NCBI GenBank assembly: GCA_020438915.1
Contig: JAGQTR010000114.1
Location: 1 to 8,477 of the forward strand
Direction of reading: 5' to 3'
DNA from: Mycobacterium sp.
GTDB lineage: Bacteria; Actinomycetota; Actinomycetes; Mycobacteriales; Mycobacteriaceae
Length of the DNA: 8,477 bases
Of this stretch, positions 1 through 6,453 are shown piece by piece (the stretch's first letter is position 1; the number at the start of each line of letters is the position of its first letter). Under the pieces are notes generated by a model. That model saw only the letters and a program-made list of their open reading frames with translations. It made no database searches and was not told where the DNA came from. Made by a program: the position numbers and the translations under genes.

Positions 1-1073
1 GCATCCCGTGCGTGGTCGCCGTCGGTGGCCTGGACGACGTTCCGGCCGGAGCGATGGTTCTCGTCGACGGCACCGCCGGTACGGTCACCGTCGCCCCGGA
101 CGAGACGACCGCCCGGAAAGCCGTCGCCGATGCCCAGCGGGCGGCCGCGCAGATCGCGAGCTGGTCGGGCCCGGGTGCGACCTCCGACGGCCACGCCGTC
201 GCGATCCTCGCCAACGTCCAGGATGGTGCGGCTGCCCGCTCAGCCCGCAAAACCGCGGCCGAGGGCATCGGCCTGTTCCGCACCGAACTGTGTTTTCTCA
301 ACTCCGACACCGAACCGACGGTCACCGAGCAGGCCGATATCTATGCCGAGGTGCTCGACGCGTTCGCCGGCCACAAGGTGGTCATCCGAACCCTCGATGC
401 CGGGTCGGACAAACCGCTCAAGTTCGCCGGACATCCCGATGAGGCAAACCCCGCGCTCGGTGTCCGCGGCATTCGCATCGCCGAGCGCAACCCCGGTCTG
501 TTGGATCACCAGCTCGAGGCCATCGCAGCTGCCGCGGAGCGAACCGGAGAAAAGCCGTGGGTGATGGCTCCGATGATCGCCACCGCCGACGAGGCGCAAC
601 GTTTCGCGGGCCAGGCGCGTGCGCACGGGCTCACACCCGGGGTGATGATCGAGGTTCCCGCGGCGGCACTGCTGGCAGCGCAGATCCTCGAATATGTCGA
701 CTTCCTGTCGATCGGGACCAATGACTTGGCGCAATACACGATGGCCGCCGACCGGATGTCGGCCGATCTGGCGACCCTCACCGACCCGTGGCAGCCTGCG
801 GTGTTGGCGTTGGTAGCGATGACCGCCCGCGCCGGTGCGGAGGCGGGCAAGCCGGTCGGCGTCTGCGGTGAAGCAGCCGCGGATCCACTGCTGGCCTGCG
901 TACTCACCGGGCTGGGGGTGACATCGTTGTCGGCGGCCGCTGCTGCCGTGCAAAACGTTGGTGCCAAACTCGCGCAGGTCACCCTGCAGCAGTGCCGTGC
1001 GGCGGCCGACGCGGTTCTGGCCACCGCCAGCACTGCCGACGCCCGCGCAGCCGCTCGGGCGGTACTGGGCTGA
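1..1073 (+). CDS. ptsI: PTS enzyme I (phosphoenolpyruvate-protein phosphotransferase), 5'-truncated
   Basis: Enzyme I moves phosphate from phosphoenolpyruvate to HPr, the first step of sugar uptake by the cytoplasmic PTS. The reading frame is open from base 3 and codes for 356 residues. The window begins at IPCVVAVGG, the end of the swivelling phosphohistidine domain, so the active-site histidine and the HPr-binding domain lie upstream, outside the window. The PEP-binding barrel is complete: GIGLFRTEL (bases 264-290), RTLDAGSDKPL, NPALGVRGIR, MAPMI, GVMIEVPAAALLA, DFLSIGTNDLAQYT, and GVCGE with the catalytic Cys at 864-866. The C-terminus ends normally at TGA 1071-1073. The start lies upstream of the window; the internal ATG at 12 is not a start. 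PTS genes are usual in rapidly growing mycobacteria and absent from M. tuberculosis (recalled). The family call is secure. Pyruvate phosphate dikinase shares the barrel, but the motif spacing and short C-terminus fit enzyme I. Confidence 0.95.
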   Translation, partial: IPCVVAVGGLDDVPAGAMVLVDGTAGTVTVAPDETTARKAVADAQRAAAQIASWSGPGATSDGHAVAILANVQDGAAARSARKTAAEGIGLFRTELCFLNSDTEPTVTEQADIYAEVLDAFAGHKVVIRTLDAGSDKPLKFAGHPDEANPALGVRGIRIAERNPGLLDHQLEAIAAAAERTGEKPWVMAPMIATADEAQRFAGQARAHGLTPGVMIEVPAAALLAAQILEYVDFLSIGTNDLAQYTMAADRMSADLATLTDPWQPAVLALVAMTARAGAEAGKPVGVCGEAAADPLLACVLTGLGVTSLSAAAAAVQNVGAKLAQVTLQQCRAAADAVLATASTADARAAARAVLG

Positions 1074-1080
1074 CGCTGCG

Positions 1081-1140
1081 GCGAGCAGACATAAAAACCC
1101 TCGAAATGGCCTGTTTTGTGGGTACTTTGCGTCTGCTCGC
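1081..1140. terminator. Long interrupted palindrome between convergent genes; probable bidirectional terminator and dispersed repeat
   Basis: GCGAGCAGAC (1081-1090) pairs perfectly with GTCTGCTCGC (1131-1140). Pairing resumes inside: 1093-1095 with 1126-1128, ACCC 1097-1100 with GGGT 1120-1123, and 1102-1106 with 1114-1118 including one G-T pair. The apex loop is about seven bases. The A-rich run on the left and T-rich run on the right give each strand a T-rich stretch in the stem. The palindrome fills most of the 73 bases between the ptsI stop and the stop of the opposing FUSC gene, where a two-way terminator is expected. I recall similar GCGAGCAGACGCAAA-type palindromes scattered between genes in mycobacteria, so this may be one member of a repeat family (not checked). 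Confidence 0.75.
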
Positions 1141-1146
1141 GAGGAG

Positions 1147-3297
1147 TTAGTGAGCTTCCTTCAGCGGGAATATCGATTCCAGCTCGCCGAGCAGCGCGGC
1201 GGCGGTCAGCAACGGCAACGCGGCCGACACTCCGAGGTCGTCGTCGGGCGGTTCGGACCGCAGCGCGAGGACGAAGTCGTCGGCGATCAGGGTCCACGAC
1301 CGATCGGGAGTGGACCGGCCGGCCAAGCGTTCGCAGATCGCTTCCATGTGGGCCTCCACCACCGCGCGCACTTTCGGGTAGGTCGACAGCGGTGGCGGGG
1401 TCGGGATGTCGGCGATCAGATCCGCGGCCGTGCGCAGCCGGATGGCCCGGTTGAACGAACTCACCGTCGGGGCGCGGAAGTCCGTCTCACCGCTGCTCTC
1501 TGAAAGGTATTGGCGTACCGCGTCGTCGATCACCCGGGAGGCCGCCAGCGCGTCGTGGCTCAGGGTGACCAGTTCGTCGGCGCGCTCCTCGAACTCCCCG
1601 CGGGTGATGCGCAGCACCGCCACCCGCAGGTACCGGGCGAAGATCGAGCGGGCCGAGCCGATCGCCCGGGTCACCGAGGCGGTGGCACCGCGCGGCCACA
1701 GCAGCAGCGACACCGCGACACCCACCAGTGCGCCGACGACGACGTCCTGCACGCGGATCAAACCCACCTGCCAGCCGGTGGGGACCACGAGGTTGAAGAA
1801 GATCAGCACCATCATCGTGAACGCGGCCTGAGCTGCGGTGAACGACGCGATCTCGGGTACGTAGGCCGAACCGAACACCACCACCGGCATCAGAATCCAC
1901 AGCACCACCGGATCGACCCCGAGCAGTGAGATGATCGCTACGCCGAAGAGGAAGCCGATACCGGTACCGACCACCGCGCGCCAGACCCGGGTCCCGGTCG
2001 TCAGCGCGCTGCTGCGCAGCACCGACAGAGCGCCCAGAACAACCCAGAATCCGTTCTCCACCGAGAACACGTGCGTCACCGCGACCGCCAGCGCTAGGCC
2101 GGCGCCGGTGCGCAGGCTGTTGAGGAGCGCCACCGCCCGGTTGGCCAGAAAGCCCGATGTGATCTGGGCGGCCACCACGGTTGACGGTAACAATCGATCC
2201 GAGGCGCCGGTTTCGGGAAGGCCAAGGTCCAGCGCGCGGGCCCAGACTGGACGGGCATCGGCGGTCGCAGCGGCCGCGATGATGCGACCCGTCGCGCCGA
2301 TGGTGGCCGCGATGGTGCGCCTGCGCAGCAGCTCTCGACCCAGCGCGACGGCGTGCTCGTCGTCGGCGGCGTCCAAGATCGCCGCGAGGTCCTCGCGGTA
2401 CCTACCGCGTGAGACGTTCCGCAGCTCGGTGAGCGCCGCATCCAGGTCTGCGCGCGCCGCGTCCCGCCTGGCCACCCGGGTGATGCGCAGCACCGAGGCC
2501 GCGTCGCGCAGCACCCGCACCGCGGGATCCTTCATGTCGGCCAGCGCCGCACCCGCCTGCTCTCCGGTGCCGGCGGTGACCCATTCCAGATCGTCGACGA
2601 CCCGCACCAACGCCCGGCTACCCGCGGTCAGTCCGACCGGCCGGAAGTCGGCACCCAAGAAGTTGGCCCGCAGCGCGTCCATCGCCGCGGTGGCATCGGC
2701 AGCGGAGGCGCGTCCATCCAACCGGTCGGCCAGGGTGCGACAGACGCGTGCCGCGTGGCGCCGAAGTTCTCCATGGTGGCGCGGCGGGAGCAGGAACAGC
2801 GCCGCGGGTACACAGACCGCCAGCGCGATGGCCCAGCCCAGTAGCCGGTCTGCGATCGGCCCCGGTGGCGTGCACGCCGGGAGCACGAATGTCACCAGCG
2901 TGGCACGCTGGCCGGCGGCGATCGTCTCACTGAACACACCCGAGAAGGTCACCACCACCCCGAGGATGAACATCACCGCGACCGCCAGCCACAGATGCGG
3001 AGCCACGAGCGTGCCGAGGATGATCATGGTCGAGCCGCTGAGCGCCAGCCCGGCGTATGCGACGGCGCGATTCTGGGGATTCCCCGGGAAATCGGAGAAC
3101 ACCAGCAGCGCAACCGACCCGAAGATGGTGTACAGCGGCGTCTGCGGGCTGCTGCCGGCGAGCGCGAAGCCCAGCGCCCCCGCCAACGGCACCACCAGCG
3201 CGGCCCGCAGCGCACGGCGTAACCCGTCGTTCTCGGGATCGCGTTGGTGGACGCGCCGATGGATGCGGTATCGAAGACCCTGCGCGCCGACGGTCAT
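1147..3297 (-). CDS. FUSC-family (fusaric acid resistance / aromatic acid exporter-like) membrane protein
   Basis: Predicted inner-membrane exporter of 716 residues. Its layout is the duplicated one of FUSC/ArAE proteins: a hydrophobic block at about residues 30-170 (helices near 30-48, 54-70, 78-98, 102-122, 151-170), a charged cytoplasmic region at about 171-390, a second hydrophobic block at about 395-535 (near 398-412, 441-459, 463-478, 484-506, 514-534), and a soluble helical tail of about 180 residues. The stretch NGFWVVLGALSVLRSS (415-430), then TRVWRAVVGTGIGFLFG (436-452), is typical of the FUSC repeat. Relatives export aromatic acids and related toxic compounds; the substrate here is unknown. 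ATG 3297 was chosen because it overlaps the upstream stop in TGATG, indicating coupled translation. The frame stays open 144 codons further upstream, but that part is a shadow of the neighbouring gene and is not membrane-like. It is the last gene of a TetR-led operon. Confidence 0.85.
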   Translation of the reverse strand: MTVGAQGLRYRIHRRVHQRDPENDGLRRALRAALVVPLAGALGFALAGSSPQTPLYTIFGSVALLVFSDFPGNPQNRAVAYAGLALSGSTMIILGTLVAPHLWLAVAVMFILGVVVTFSGVFSETIAAGQRATLVTFVLPACTPPGPIADRLLGWAIALAVCVPAALFLLPPRHHGELRRHAARVCRTLADRLDGRASAADATAAMDALRANFLGADFRPVGLTAGSRALVRVVDDLEWVTAGTGEQAGAALADMKDPAVRVLRDAASVLRITRVARRDAARADLDAALTELRNVSRGRYREDLAAILDAADDEHAVALGRELLRRRTIAATIGATGRIIAAAATADARPVWARALDLGLPETGASDRLLPSTVVAAQITSGFLANRAVALLNSLRTGAGLALAVAVTHVFSVENGFWVVLGALSVLRSSALTTGTRVWRAVVGTGIGFLFGVAIISLLGVDPVVLWILMPVVVFGSAYVPEIASFTAAQAAFTMMVLIFFNLVVPTGWQVGLIRVQDVVVGALVGVAVSLLLWPRGATASVTRAIGSARSIFARYLRVAVLRITRGEFEERADELVTLSHDALAASRVIDDAVRQYLSESSGETDFRAPTVSSFNRAIRLRTAADLIADIPTPPPLSTYPKVRAVVEAHMEAICERLAGRSTPDRSWTLIADDFVLALRSEPPDDDLGVSAALPLLTAAALLGELESIFPLKEAH

Positions 3298-3845
3298 CAG
3301 TGGGCGAGCACCTTGATGCCGATGACCAAGAGGCCGACGCCGGTGAGTAAGACAACCGTCACAGTTTGCTGCCACAGGGGCAGGCGCGTCCTGCGGACCG
3401 CCGCGAGCGCGATCAGGCCGAGTTCGGCAACCAGGACCCACTTCGCTATCCACATGGCCTGGTCGGTCTCGAGAAGGCCGATGCCAGCGATGGCCAGCGC
3501 CAGCAGGGGCAGCACGCTGGCCTGCAGGATCTGGCCGGACGCCTGCAACATTCGCCAGGTTTCCACCCCTCGGGGTGCCCGCTCGTGCACGCTCAGGTGC
3601 GCGACCCAGTCGGCGAGCAGGCTGGCCGCCCACAGACCGCCCATCGCCACCGCGACGTCGAGCATGCGCGCCCAGGCGCTGGTGTGGTCGCCGGTGTAGT
3701 GGGTCAGCACCGTAAGAGTCGCCAGGCACGAGATCGCGCCGTACAACCGTTCACGCAGCATGGCGACGACGTGCTCGACCGGCGCCTCGGGTGGGTCGTC
3801 AGCGGCAGCGGAGGCCCGCTTGCCGTCCCCGGTGGGCTCACTCAT
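3297..3845 (-). CDS. Small integral membrane protein, about five helices, function unknown
   Basis: This 182-residue protein has a charged, disordered-looking N-terminus of about 30 residues, then about five hydrophobic segments (near 34-52, 62-84, 107-126, 133-150 and 159-180). Polar residues inside or next to helix 2 (Asp63, Asp79, His83) are notable. No signal peptide or catalytic motif is seen. The opening RERLYGAI and the layout recall uncharacterised actinobacterial integral membrane proteins, but I know of no assigned function. ATG 3845 overlaps the end of the preceding TetR gene by 8 bases (ATGAGTGA), and the stop overlaps the FUSC start by one base (TGATG). Such tight coupling suggests it is made in step with the FUSC transporter and may be a partner subunit or accessory (inference). 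An in-frame extension upstream is rejected because it overlaps the TetR coding region. Confidence 0.85.
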   Translation of the reverse strand: MSEPTGDGKRASAAADDPPEAPVEHVVAMLRERLYGAISCLATLTVLTHYTGDHTSAWARMLDVAVAMGGLWAASLLADWVAHLSVHERAPRGVETWRMLQASGQILQASVLPLLALAIAGIGLLETDQAMWIAKWVLVAELGLIALAAVRRTRLPLWQQTVTVVLLTGVGLLVIGIKVLAH

Positions 3846-4404
3846 CCTCAGGCACCGAAGAGAACCGGCCGGCGTCGAGGGCGTCGAGTAGTTGGGCCGC
3901 GATCCACGCCACTCCGATGGGGTCGGGAGGCAGTGTGACCTGCTCGTAGCCGACGAGCAGATATATCGCCCACGATGCGAAAAGTTCCGCCTGGCGTTCG
4001 TTTCCCACGATCTCCAACGCACACTCGTGCATCGCTGCGAACCGTTGCCGGTCCACCGCGGCCTGCACCGTTTGCACCTGGGGATCGATGGAACTCCACA
4101 CTCGGATCGCGGCTTCGGCACCGTGGGGCAGGGTGAGTCCGACCTCGATGAGCCTGTCGAGGCGTTTGCGCGGGTCAGATTCGGCTCGGGCCACCTCCAC
4201 AACTTGCGTTGTCATGCCCTCGTGCCAGTGCGCGACCAGTTGCCCGGTGTAGGCCGCCCAGTTCGCGAAGTGATGATAGAACGATCCGGTCGTGACACCG
4301 AGGCGCTGACAGACCTCGGCGAGCTTGAGACCCCCGTACCCGCAGTCGGAAAGAACTTCCAGGCCGACGTCGAAAAACGACTCCCGCGAACCGGCACCTC
4401 CCAT
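3838..4404 (-). CDS. TetR/AcrR-family transcriptional regulator, first gene of the FUSC operon
   Basis: This 188-residue protein is a dimeric DNA-binding repressor by family. The N-terminal region SRESFFDVGLEVLSDCGY leads into the helix-turn-helix LKLAEVCQRLGVTTGSFYHHF (residues 26-46), with the TTGSFYHHF recognition helix typical of TetR. The C-terminal ligand domain (about 60-188) is divergent, as usual, and holds WAIYLLVGYEQV near 145-156. ATG 4404 places the helix-turn-helix at the normal distance from the N-terminus. The frame is open 42 codons further upstream but that stretch has no domain. A TAGGGT hexamer (4418-4413 on this strand) lies 8 bases before the ATG, so the mRNA could be leaderless; a GGG nine bases upstream is the only weak Shine-Dalgarno candidate. 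It overlaps the membrane-protein gene by 8 bases and probably controls its own operon in response to an exported compound (inference). Confidence 0.88.
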   Translation of the reverse strand: MGGAGSRESFFDVGLEVLSDCGYGGLKLAEVCQRLGVTTGSFYHHFANWAAYTGQLVAHWHEGMTTQVVEVARAESDPRKRLDRLIEVGLTLPHGAEAAIRVWSSIDPQVQTVQAAVDRQRFAAMHECALEIVGNERQAELFASWAIYLLVGYEQVTLPPDPIGVAWIAAQLLDALDAGRFSSVPEDE

Positions 4405-4412
4405 GCTTGCAA

Positions 4413-4418
4413 ACCCTA
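4413..4418 (-). promoter_or_regulatory. Candidate -10 element for the TetR-FUSC operon (leaderless start)
   Basis: On the minus strand TAGGGT fits the mycobacterial -10 consensus TANNNT. It ends 8 bases before the ATG at 4404, which puts transcription initiation at or next to the start codon. No convincing -35 hexamer is visible. A six-base match is weak evidence alone; spacing and the absence of a good Shine-Dalgarno sequence are the support. Confidence 0.35.
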
Positions 4419-4513
4419 GTTCGACTCTGCCCCCGGCGTTCGCGTCTGAACCCCCGGTTTCGCGAAGCCCCGATGCGGCAAGCTGAGCCCGCCCCGCCAC
4501 GCGGGCTGAAAAA

Positions 4514-4552
4514 GTTTGCTGAATCAGCACCTTCCGGTGATGGTCAGCAAAC
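4514..4552. promoter_or_regulatory. Candidate TetR operator cluster between divergent regulator genes
   Basis: GTTTGCTGA (4514-4522) and TCAGCAAAC (4544-4552) form a perfect 9-bp inverted repeat with a 21-base spacer. The left arm is also half of a second perfect palindrome, TGCTGA-A-TCAGCA (4517-4529). There are thus three TGCTGA-type half-sites within 39 bases. A related GCTTGCAAACC lies at 4405-4414, touching the start of the minus-strand TetR gene. The cluster is in the 188 bases between the two divergent TetR genes, the usual site for autoregulatory operators. Which regulator binds cannot be read from the sequence. An RNA hairpin is possible, but the site lies upstream of both likely transcription starts. 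Confidence 0.55.
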
Positions 4553-4592
4553 CGGCGGGCGGCTGCCAGGTGACGTGTGGCACAATTTGGCG

Positions 4593-5240
4593 GTGCAGTA
4601 CACGGCGAGTAGAGGGCCGGGCCGCCCGCCCGCAGCTAAGTCCGCTGAAACGCGGGACCGCATTGTGCGCGCTGCTCGCAGGGTTTTCAGCGAACTTGGC
4701 TACGACGCAGCGACCTTTCAGGCGATCGCCGTGCGCGCCGATCTCACCCGCCCGGCGATCAATCACTACTTTGCGAACAAGCGTGTGCTGTGGCGAGAGG
4801 TCATCGAGCAGGCCAACGCATCCATTGTTAGCGCGGGCATCGCCAGGGCGCACCAACAGACCACACTGATCAATAGGCTGTCGGCATTCCTGTCTGCGGT
4901 GACGCAGGCGGATGCCGAAGATCGCTCGGCGGCGGCGTTCCTGGTGACATCGGTGCTGGAGTCCCAGCGCCATCCCGAGCTCAACAGCGACGAAAACGAC
5001 GTGCTGAAGACCACCCGGGAATTCATAACCTGGGCGGTCGGCGACGCCATCACCCGAGGCGAGTTGAGTATCGAGACCAACGTCGACCCTCTCGTGGAGA
5101 TGTTGGTCGCAGTGGTGTGGGGTATGGGTTTCTACGCCGCGTTCGTCGGCGACCGGAACCAGCTCGAAGCCGTGGTGGACAAGCTCAAGCTGCTGCTGGC
5201 CAACAAGCTCTGGAACCTCGCGGATAACCAACCTAGCTGA
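4593..5240 (+). CDS. TetR/AcrR-family transcriptional regulator (Rv0144-like by position)
   Basis: This 215-residue protein begins with a basic tail, SRGPGRPPAAK, with an AT-hook-like GRP core that can reach into the minor groove. The TetR domain follows: ETRDRIVRAARRVFSELGYD (19-38) and the helix-turn-helix FQAIAVRADLTRPAINHYF (42-60), then NKRVLW. The rest (about 70-215) is the helical ligand and dimer domain. GTG 4593 was chosen because the conserved domain begins just after it; the frame is open to 4407 but the extra 62 residues have no TetR features. No Shine-Dalgarno sequence precedes this GTG; CACAAT six bases upstream could be a poor -10 for a leaderless mRNA. The next genes downstream match the Rv0145-Rv0148 order as I recall it, which suggests a regulator of that lipid-metabolism block, of itself, or of the divergent FUSC operon. 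The exact start is uncertain. Confidence 0.87.
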   Translation: MQYTASRGPGRPPAAKSAETRDRIVRAARRVFSELGYDAATFQAIAVRADLTRPAINHYFANKRVLWREVIEQANASIVSAGIARAHQQTTLINRLSAFLSAVTQADAEDRSAAAFLVTSVLESQRHPELNSDENDVLKTTREFITWAVGDAITRGELSIETNVDPLVEMLVAVVWGMGFYAAFVGDRNQLEAVVDKLKLLLANKLWNLADNQPS

Positions 5241-5247
5241 TCGTCCG

Positions 5248-5280
5248 GCACGCACCAGCGGCAACGAGGATGTGGCGTGC
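5248..5280 (+). terminator. Weak stem-loop after the second TetR gene
   Basis: GCACGC (5248-5253) pairs with GCGTGC (5275-5280) across a 21-base loop, starting 8 bases after the regulator's stop codon. There is no T-run after it. It could help end transcription before the methyltransferase promoter, but a six-pair stem with a long loop is marginal. Confidence 0.25.
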
Positions 5281-5309
5281 TTCACAGATGACTCAGAACC
5301 CCGAGTTAT

Positions 5310-5332
5310 TAGATAGGCTTGCGAAGTATCTA
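5310..5332. promoter_or_regulatory. Inverted repeat TAGATA-N11-TATCTA overlapping a possible -10 box upstream of the methyltransferase
   Basis: TAGATA (5310-5315) and TATCTA (5327-5332) are perfect inverted six-base arms. The hexamer TAGGCT at 5314-5319 fits the mycobacterial TANNNT -10 pattern and overlaps the left arm, so a bound regulator would block it. This AT-rich island stands out in the GC-rich background. The adjacent upstream TetR regulator is an obvious candidate to bind here (inference). No clear -35 element is visible. Confidence 0.4.
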
Positions 5333-5361
5333 CCGTGACCGCCGAGGAGACTGAGCCCGCC

Positions 5362-6294
5362 ATGAGTTCACTGCGCACCGACACCGACACCTGGGACATC
5401 GCCTCCAGCGTCGGGGCCACCGCCGTCATGGTCGCCGCCGCGCGTGCTGCCGAGACCGTCCGGCCCGATCCGCTGATCTGCGATCCCTACGCCAAGATCC
5501 TGGTGGCCGACGCGGGCGCCGGAGCCTGGGTCTCCATGCTCGACGAGGACGTGATGTCCACGATCGCCGACGCCGACCCCGAGGTCGCCGCCGTGTTGGA
5601 GCACATGAGCAGCTATCAAGCCGTGCGCACCCATTTCTTCGACGATTTTTTCGCCAGGGCGCTCGGTGTGGGCATCCGGCAGGTCGTCATCCTGGCCGCG
5701 GGTCTCGATTCGCGGGCTTTCCGGTTGTCTTGGCCCGCCGGCACCACGGTGTTCGAGATCGACCAGCCGAAAGTGCTCGAATACAAGGCCGCGACGCTGG
5801 CGCTGCACGGTGTCAGCCCCGCCGCGGATCGACATGAGGTTGCCGTGGATCTCCGCCAGGATTGGCCGGCTGCCCTGGTGAAGGCCGGATTCGATCGCGA
5901 CCAGCCGACGGCCTGGCTGGCCGAGGGCTTGCTGATGTATCTGCCCGCCGACGCCCAGGATCGGCTCTTCGAGAACGTCACCGACCTCAGTGCTCCCGGC
6001 AGCCGCATCGCGGTGGAGACGGCGCCGACGCGGGCCGAGGACCGTCGTGAGGCGATGCGCCAACGGTTCATCCGGGTGGCCGAGCACTTCGAGCACGAGC
6101 AGCCCCTCCAGTTCGGCGATCTGTTCTACAACGATCCGGCCCGGGCCGATCCGGCGGTCTGGTTGGAACAGGCCGGATGGACGGTCGACGCACTTCCCGC
6201 CGCCGACGAGATGCGGCGTCTGGACCGATGGCTGGACATGCCCGGCGCGGACGACCCCGACGCGTGGTCCTCGTTCGTCGTCGCCGAACGCTGA
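5362..6294 (+). CDS. SAM-dependent methyltransferase, TIGR00027 / LCMT-like family (Rv0145/Rv0146-like)
   Basis: This 310-residue protein belongs to the leucine carboxyl methyltransferase-like group that is greatly expanded in mycobacteria. It should bind S-adenosylmethionine; the methyl acceptor is unknown. The family N-terminus DTWDIASSVGATAVMVAAARA (9-29) is followed by DPLICDPYA (36-44), SSYQAVRTHFFDDFF (83-97), the SAM-binding stretch VVILAAGLDSRAFRL (108-122), the acidic strand end FEIDQPKVLEYK (131-142), and WLAEGLLMYLP (185-195). Length is normal for the family. ATG 5362 fits the N-terminus I recall for relatives and has GAGGAG at 5344-5349, though 12 bases away. GTG 5335 would add nine residues and lies about eight bases after the transcription start predicted from TAGGCT, so it cannot be excluded. 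M. tuberculosis has two such genes in tandem at this place (recalled); only one is here. The stop lies inside a hairpin described separately. Confidence 0.92.
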   Translation: MSSLRTDTDTWDIASSVGATAVMVAAARAAETVRPDPLICDPYAKILVADAGAGAWVSMLDEDVMSTIADADPEVAAVLEHMSSYQAVRTHFFDDFFARALGVGIRQVVILAAGLDSRAFRLSWPAGTTVFEIDQPKVLEYKAATLALHGVSPAADRHEVAVDLRQDWPAALVKAGFDRDQPTAWLAEGLLMYLPADAQDRLFENVTDLSAPGSRIAVETAPTRAEDRREAMRQRFIRVAEHFEHEQPLQFGDLFYNDPARADPAVWLEQAGWTVDALPAADEMRRLDRWLDMPGADDPDAWSSFVVAER

Positions 6295-6309
6295 CCGGCG
6301 GGTTCGGCG
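6282..6309 (+). terminator. Hairpin across the methyltransferase stop codon
   Basis: CGCCGAAC (6282-6289) and GTTCGGCG (6302-6309) form a perfect eight-pair GC-rich stem with a 12-base loop that contains the TGA stop. It is the first of a series of the same arms. With no T-run it would be an atypical factor-independent terminator; it may instead be mRNA-stabilising or simply part of the repeat element. Confidence 0.4.
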
Positions 6310-6404
6310 AGCGGCGTGGTTCCGCGAGCACGAGGCCCGCCGAACGCTACCGGCGGGTTCGGCGAGCGGCGTGGTTCCGCGAGCACGAGGCCCGCCGAAC
6401 GCTA
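6295..6404. repeat. Two perfect tandem copies of a 55-bp GC-rich palindromic unit
   Basis: Copy one is 6295-6349 and copy two 6350-6404; they are identical at every base. Each unit carries GTTCGGCGAGC (6302-6312) facing GCCCGCCGAAC (6335-6345) with one mismatch, and within it CGTG (6315-6318) facing CACG (6329-6332), so each can fold into a long hairpin. Across the unit junction, CGCCGAAC (6338-6345) and GTTCGGCG (6357-6364) make a second, shorter hairpin. The last bases of the methyltransferase gene, GCCGAACGCT then ACCGGCGGG after one extra G, resemble this junction, so the array appears to extend into the coding end. The unit does not encode a protein in its context. It may be a mycobacterial interspersed repeat, but it matches no family I can name. 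Confidence 0.9.
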
Positions 6405-6436
6405 CTGACGGACCCGCTACCTGCGAACCTATCGGG

Positions 6437-6452
6437 CCAACCGGACGGTTGG
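6437..6452. promoter_or_regulatory. Candidate TetR-type operator CCAACCG-GA-CGGTTGG
   Basis: CCAACCG (6437-6443) and CGGTTGG (6446-6452) are perfect seven-base inverted arms with a two-base spacer. The 16-bp site fills the spacer between the expected -35 position and the -10 hexamer TACTAT, an ideal place for repression. Short-spacer palindromes with an ACCG/CGGT core are common TetR-family operators in actinobacteria controlling lipid genes (general recollection). The nearby TetR gene at 4593-5240 is a candidate ligand, but a distant regulator is equally possible. Confidence 0.6.
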
Positions 6453-6453
6453 T

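Noticed and set aside
506..1297. Open frame of 263 residues on the minus strand crossing the ptsI end and the palindrome
   Set aside because: It runs through the terminator and is antisense to the conserved enzyme I barrel; no recognisable domain.
1931..3316. Open frame of 461 residues on the plus strand opposite the FUSC gene
   Set aside because: Ser/Arg/Ala-rich composition with no membrane segments or motifs; mirror of the FUSC coding sequence.
3298..3729. An extra 144 codons in frame upstream of the FUSC start, giving an 860-residue protein
   Set aside because: This stretch overlaps the five-helix protein gene in another frame, reads as arginine/glycine/proline-rich shadow sequence, and the TGATG junction supports ATG 3297.
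4407..4592. Extended N-terminus of the second TetR regulator from ATG 4407 or ATG 4473
   Set aside because: The extra residues hold no TetR features, would cover the operator cluster, and begin almost on top of the divergent gene's start.
6295..6404. Repeat pair as a CRISPR array or toxin-antitoxin remnant
   Set aside because: The copies abut directly without spacers, there are only two, and no cas gene or coding frame is present.
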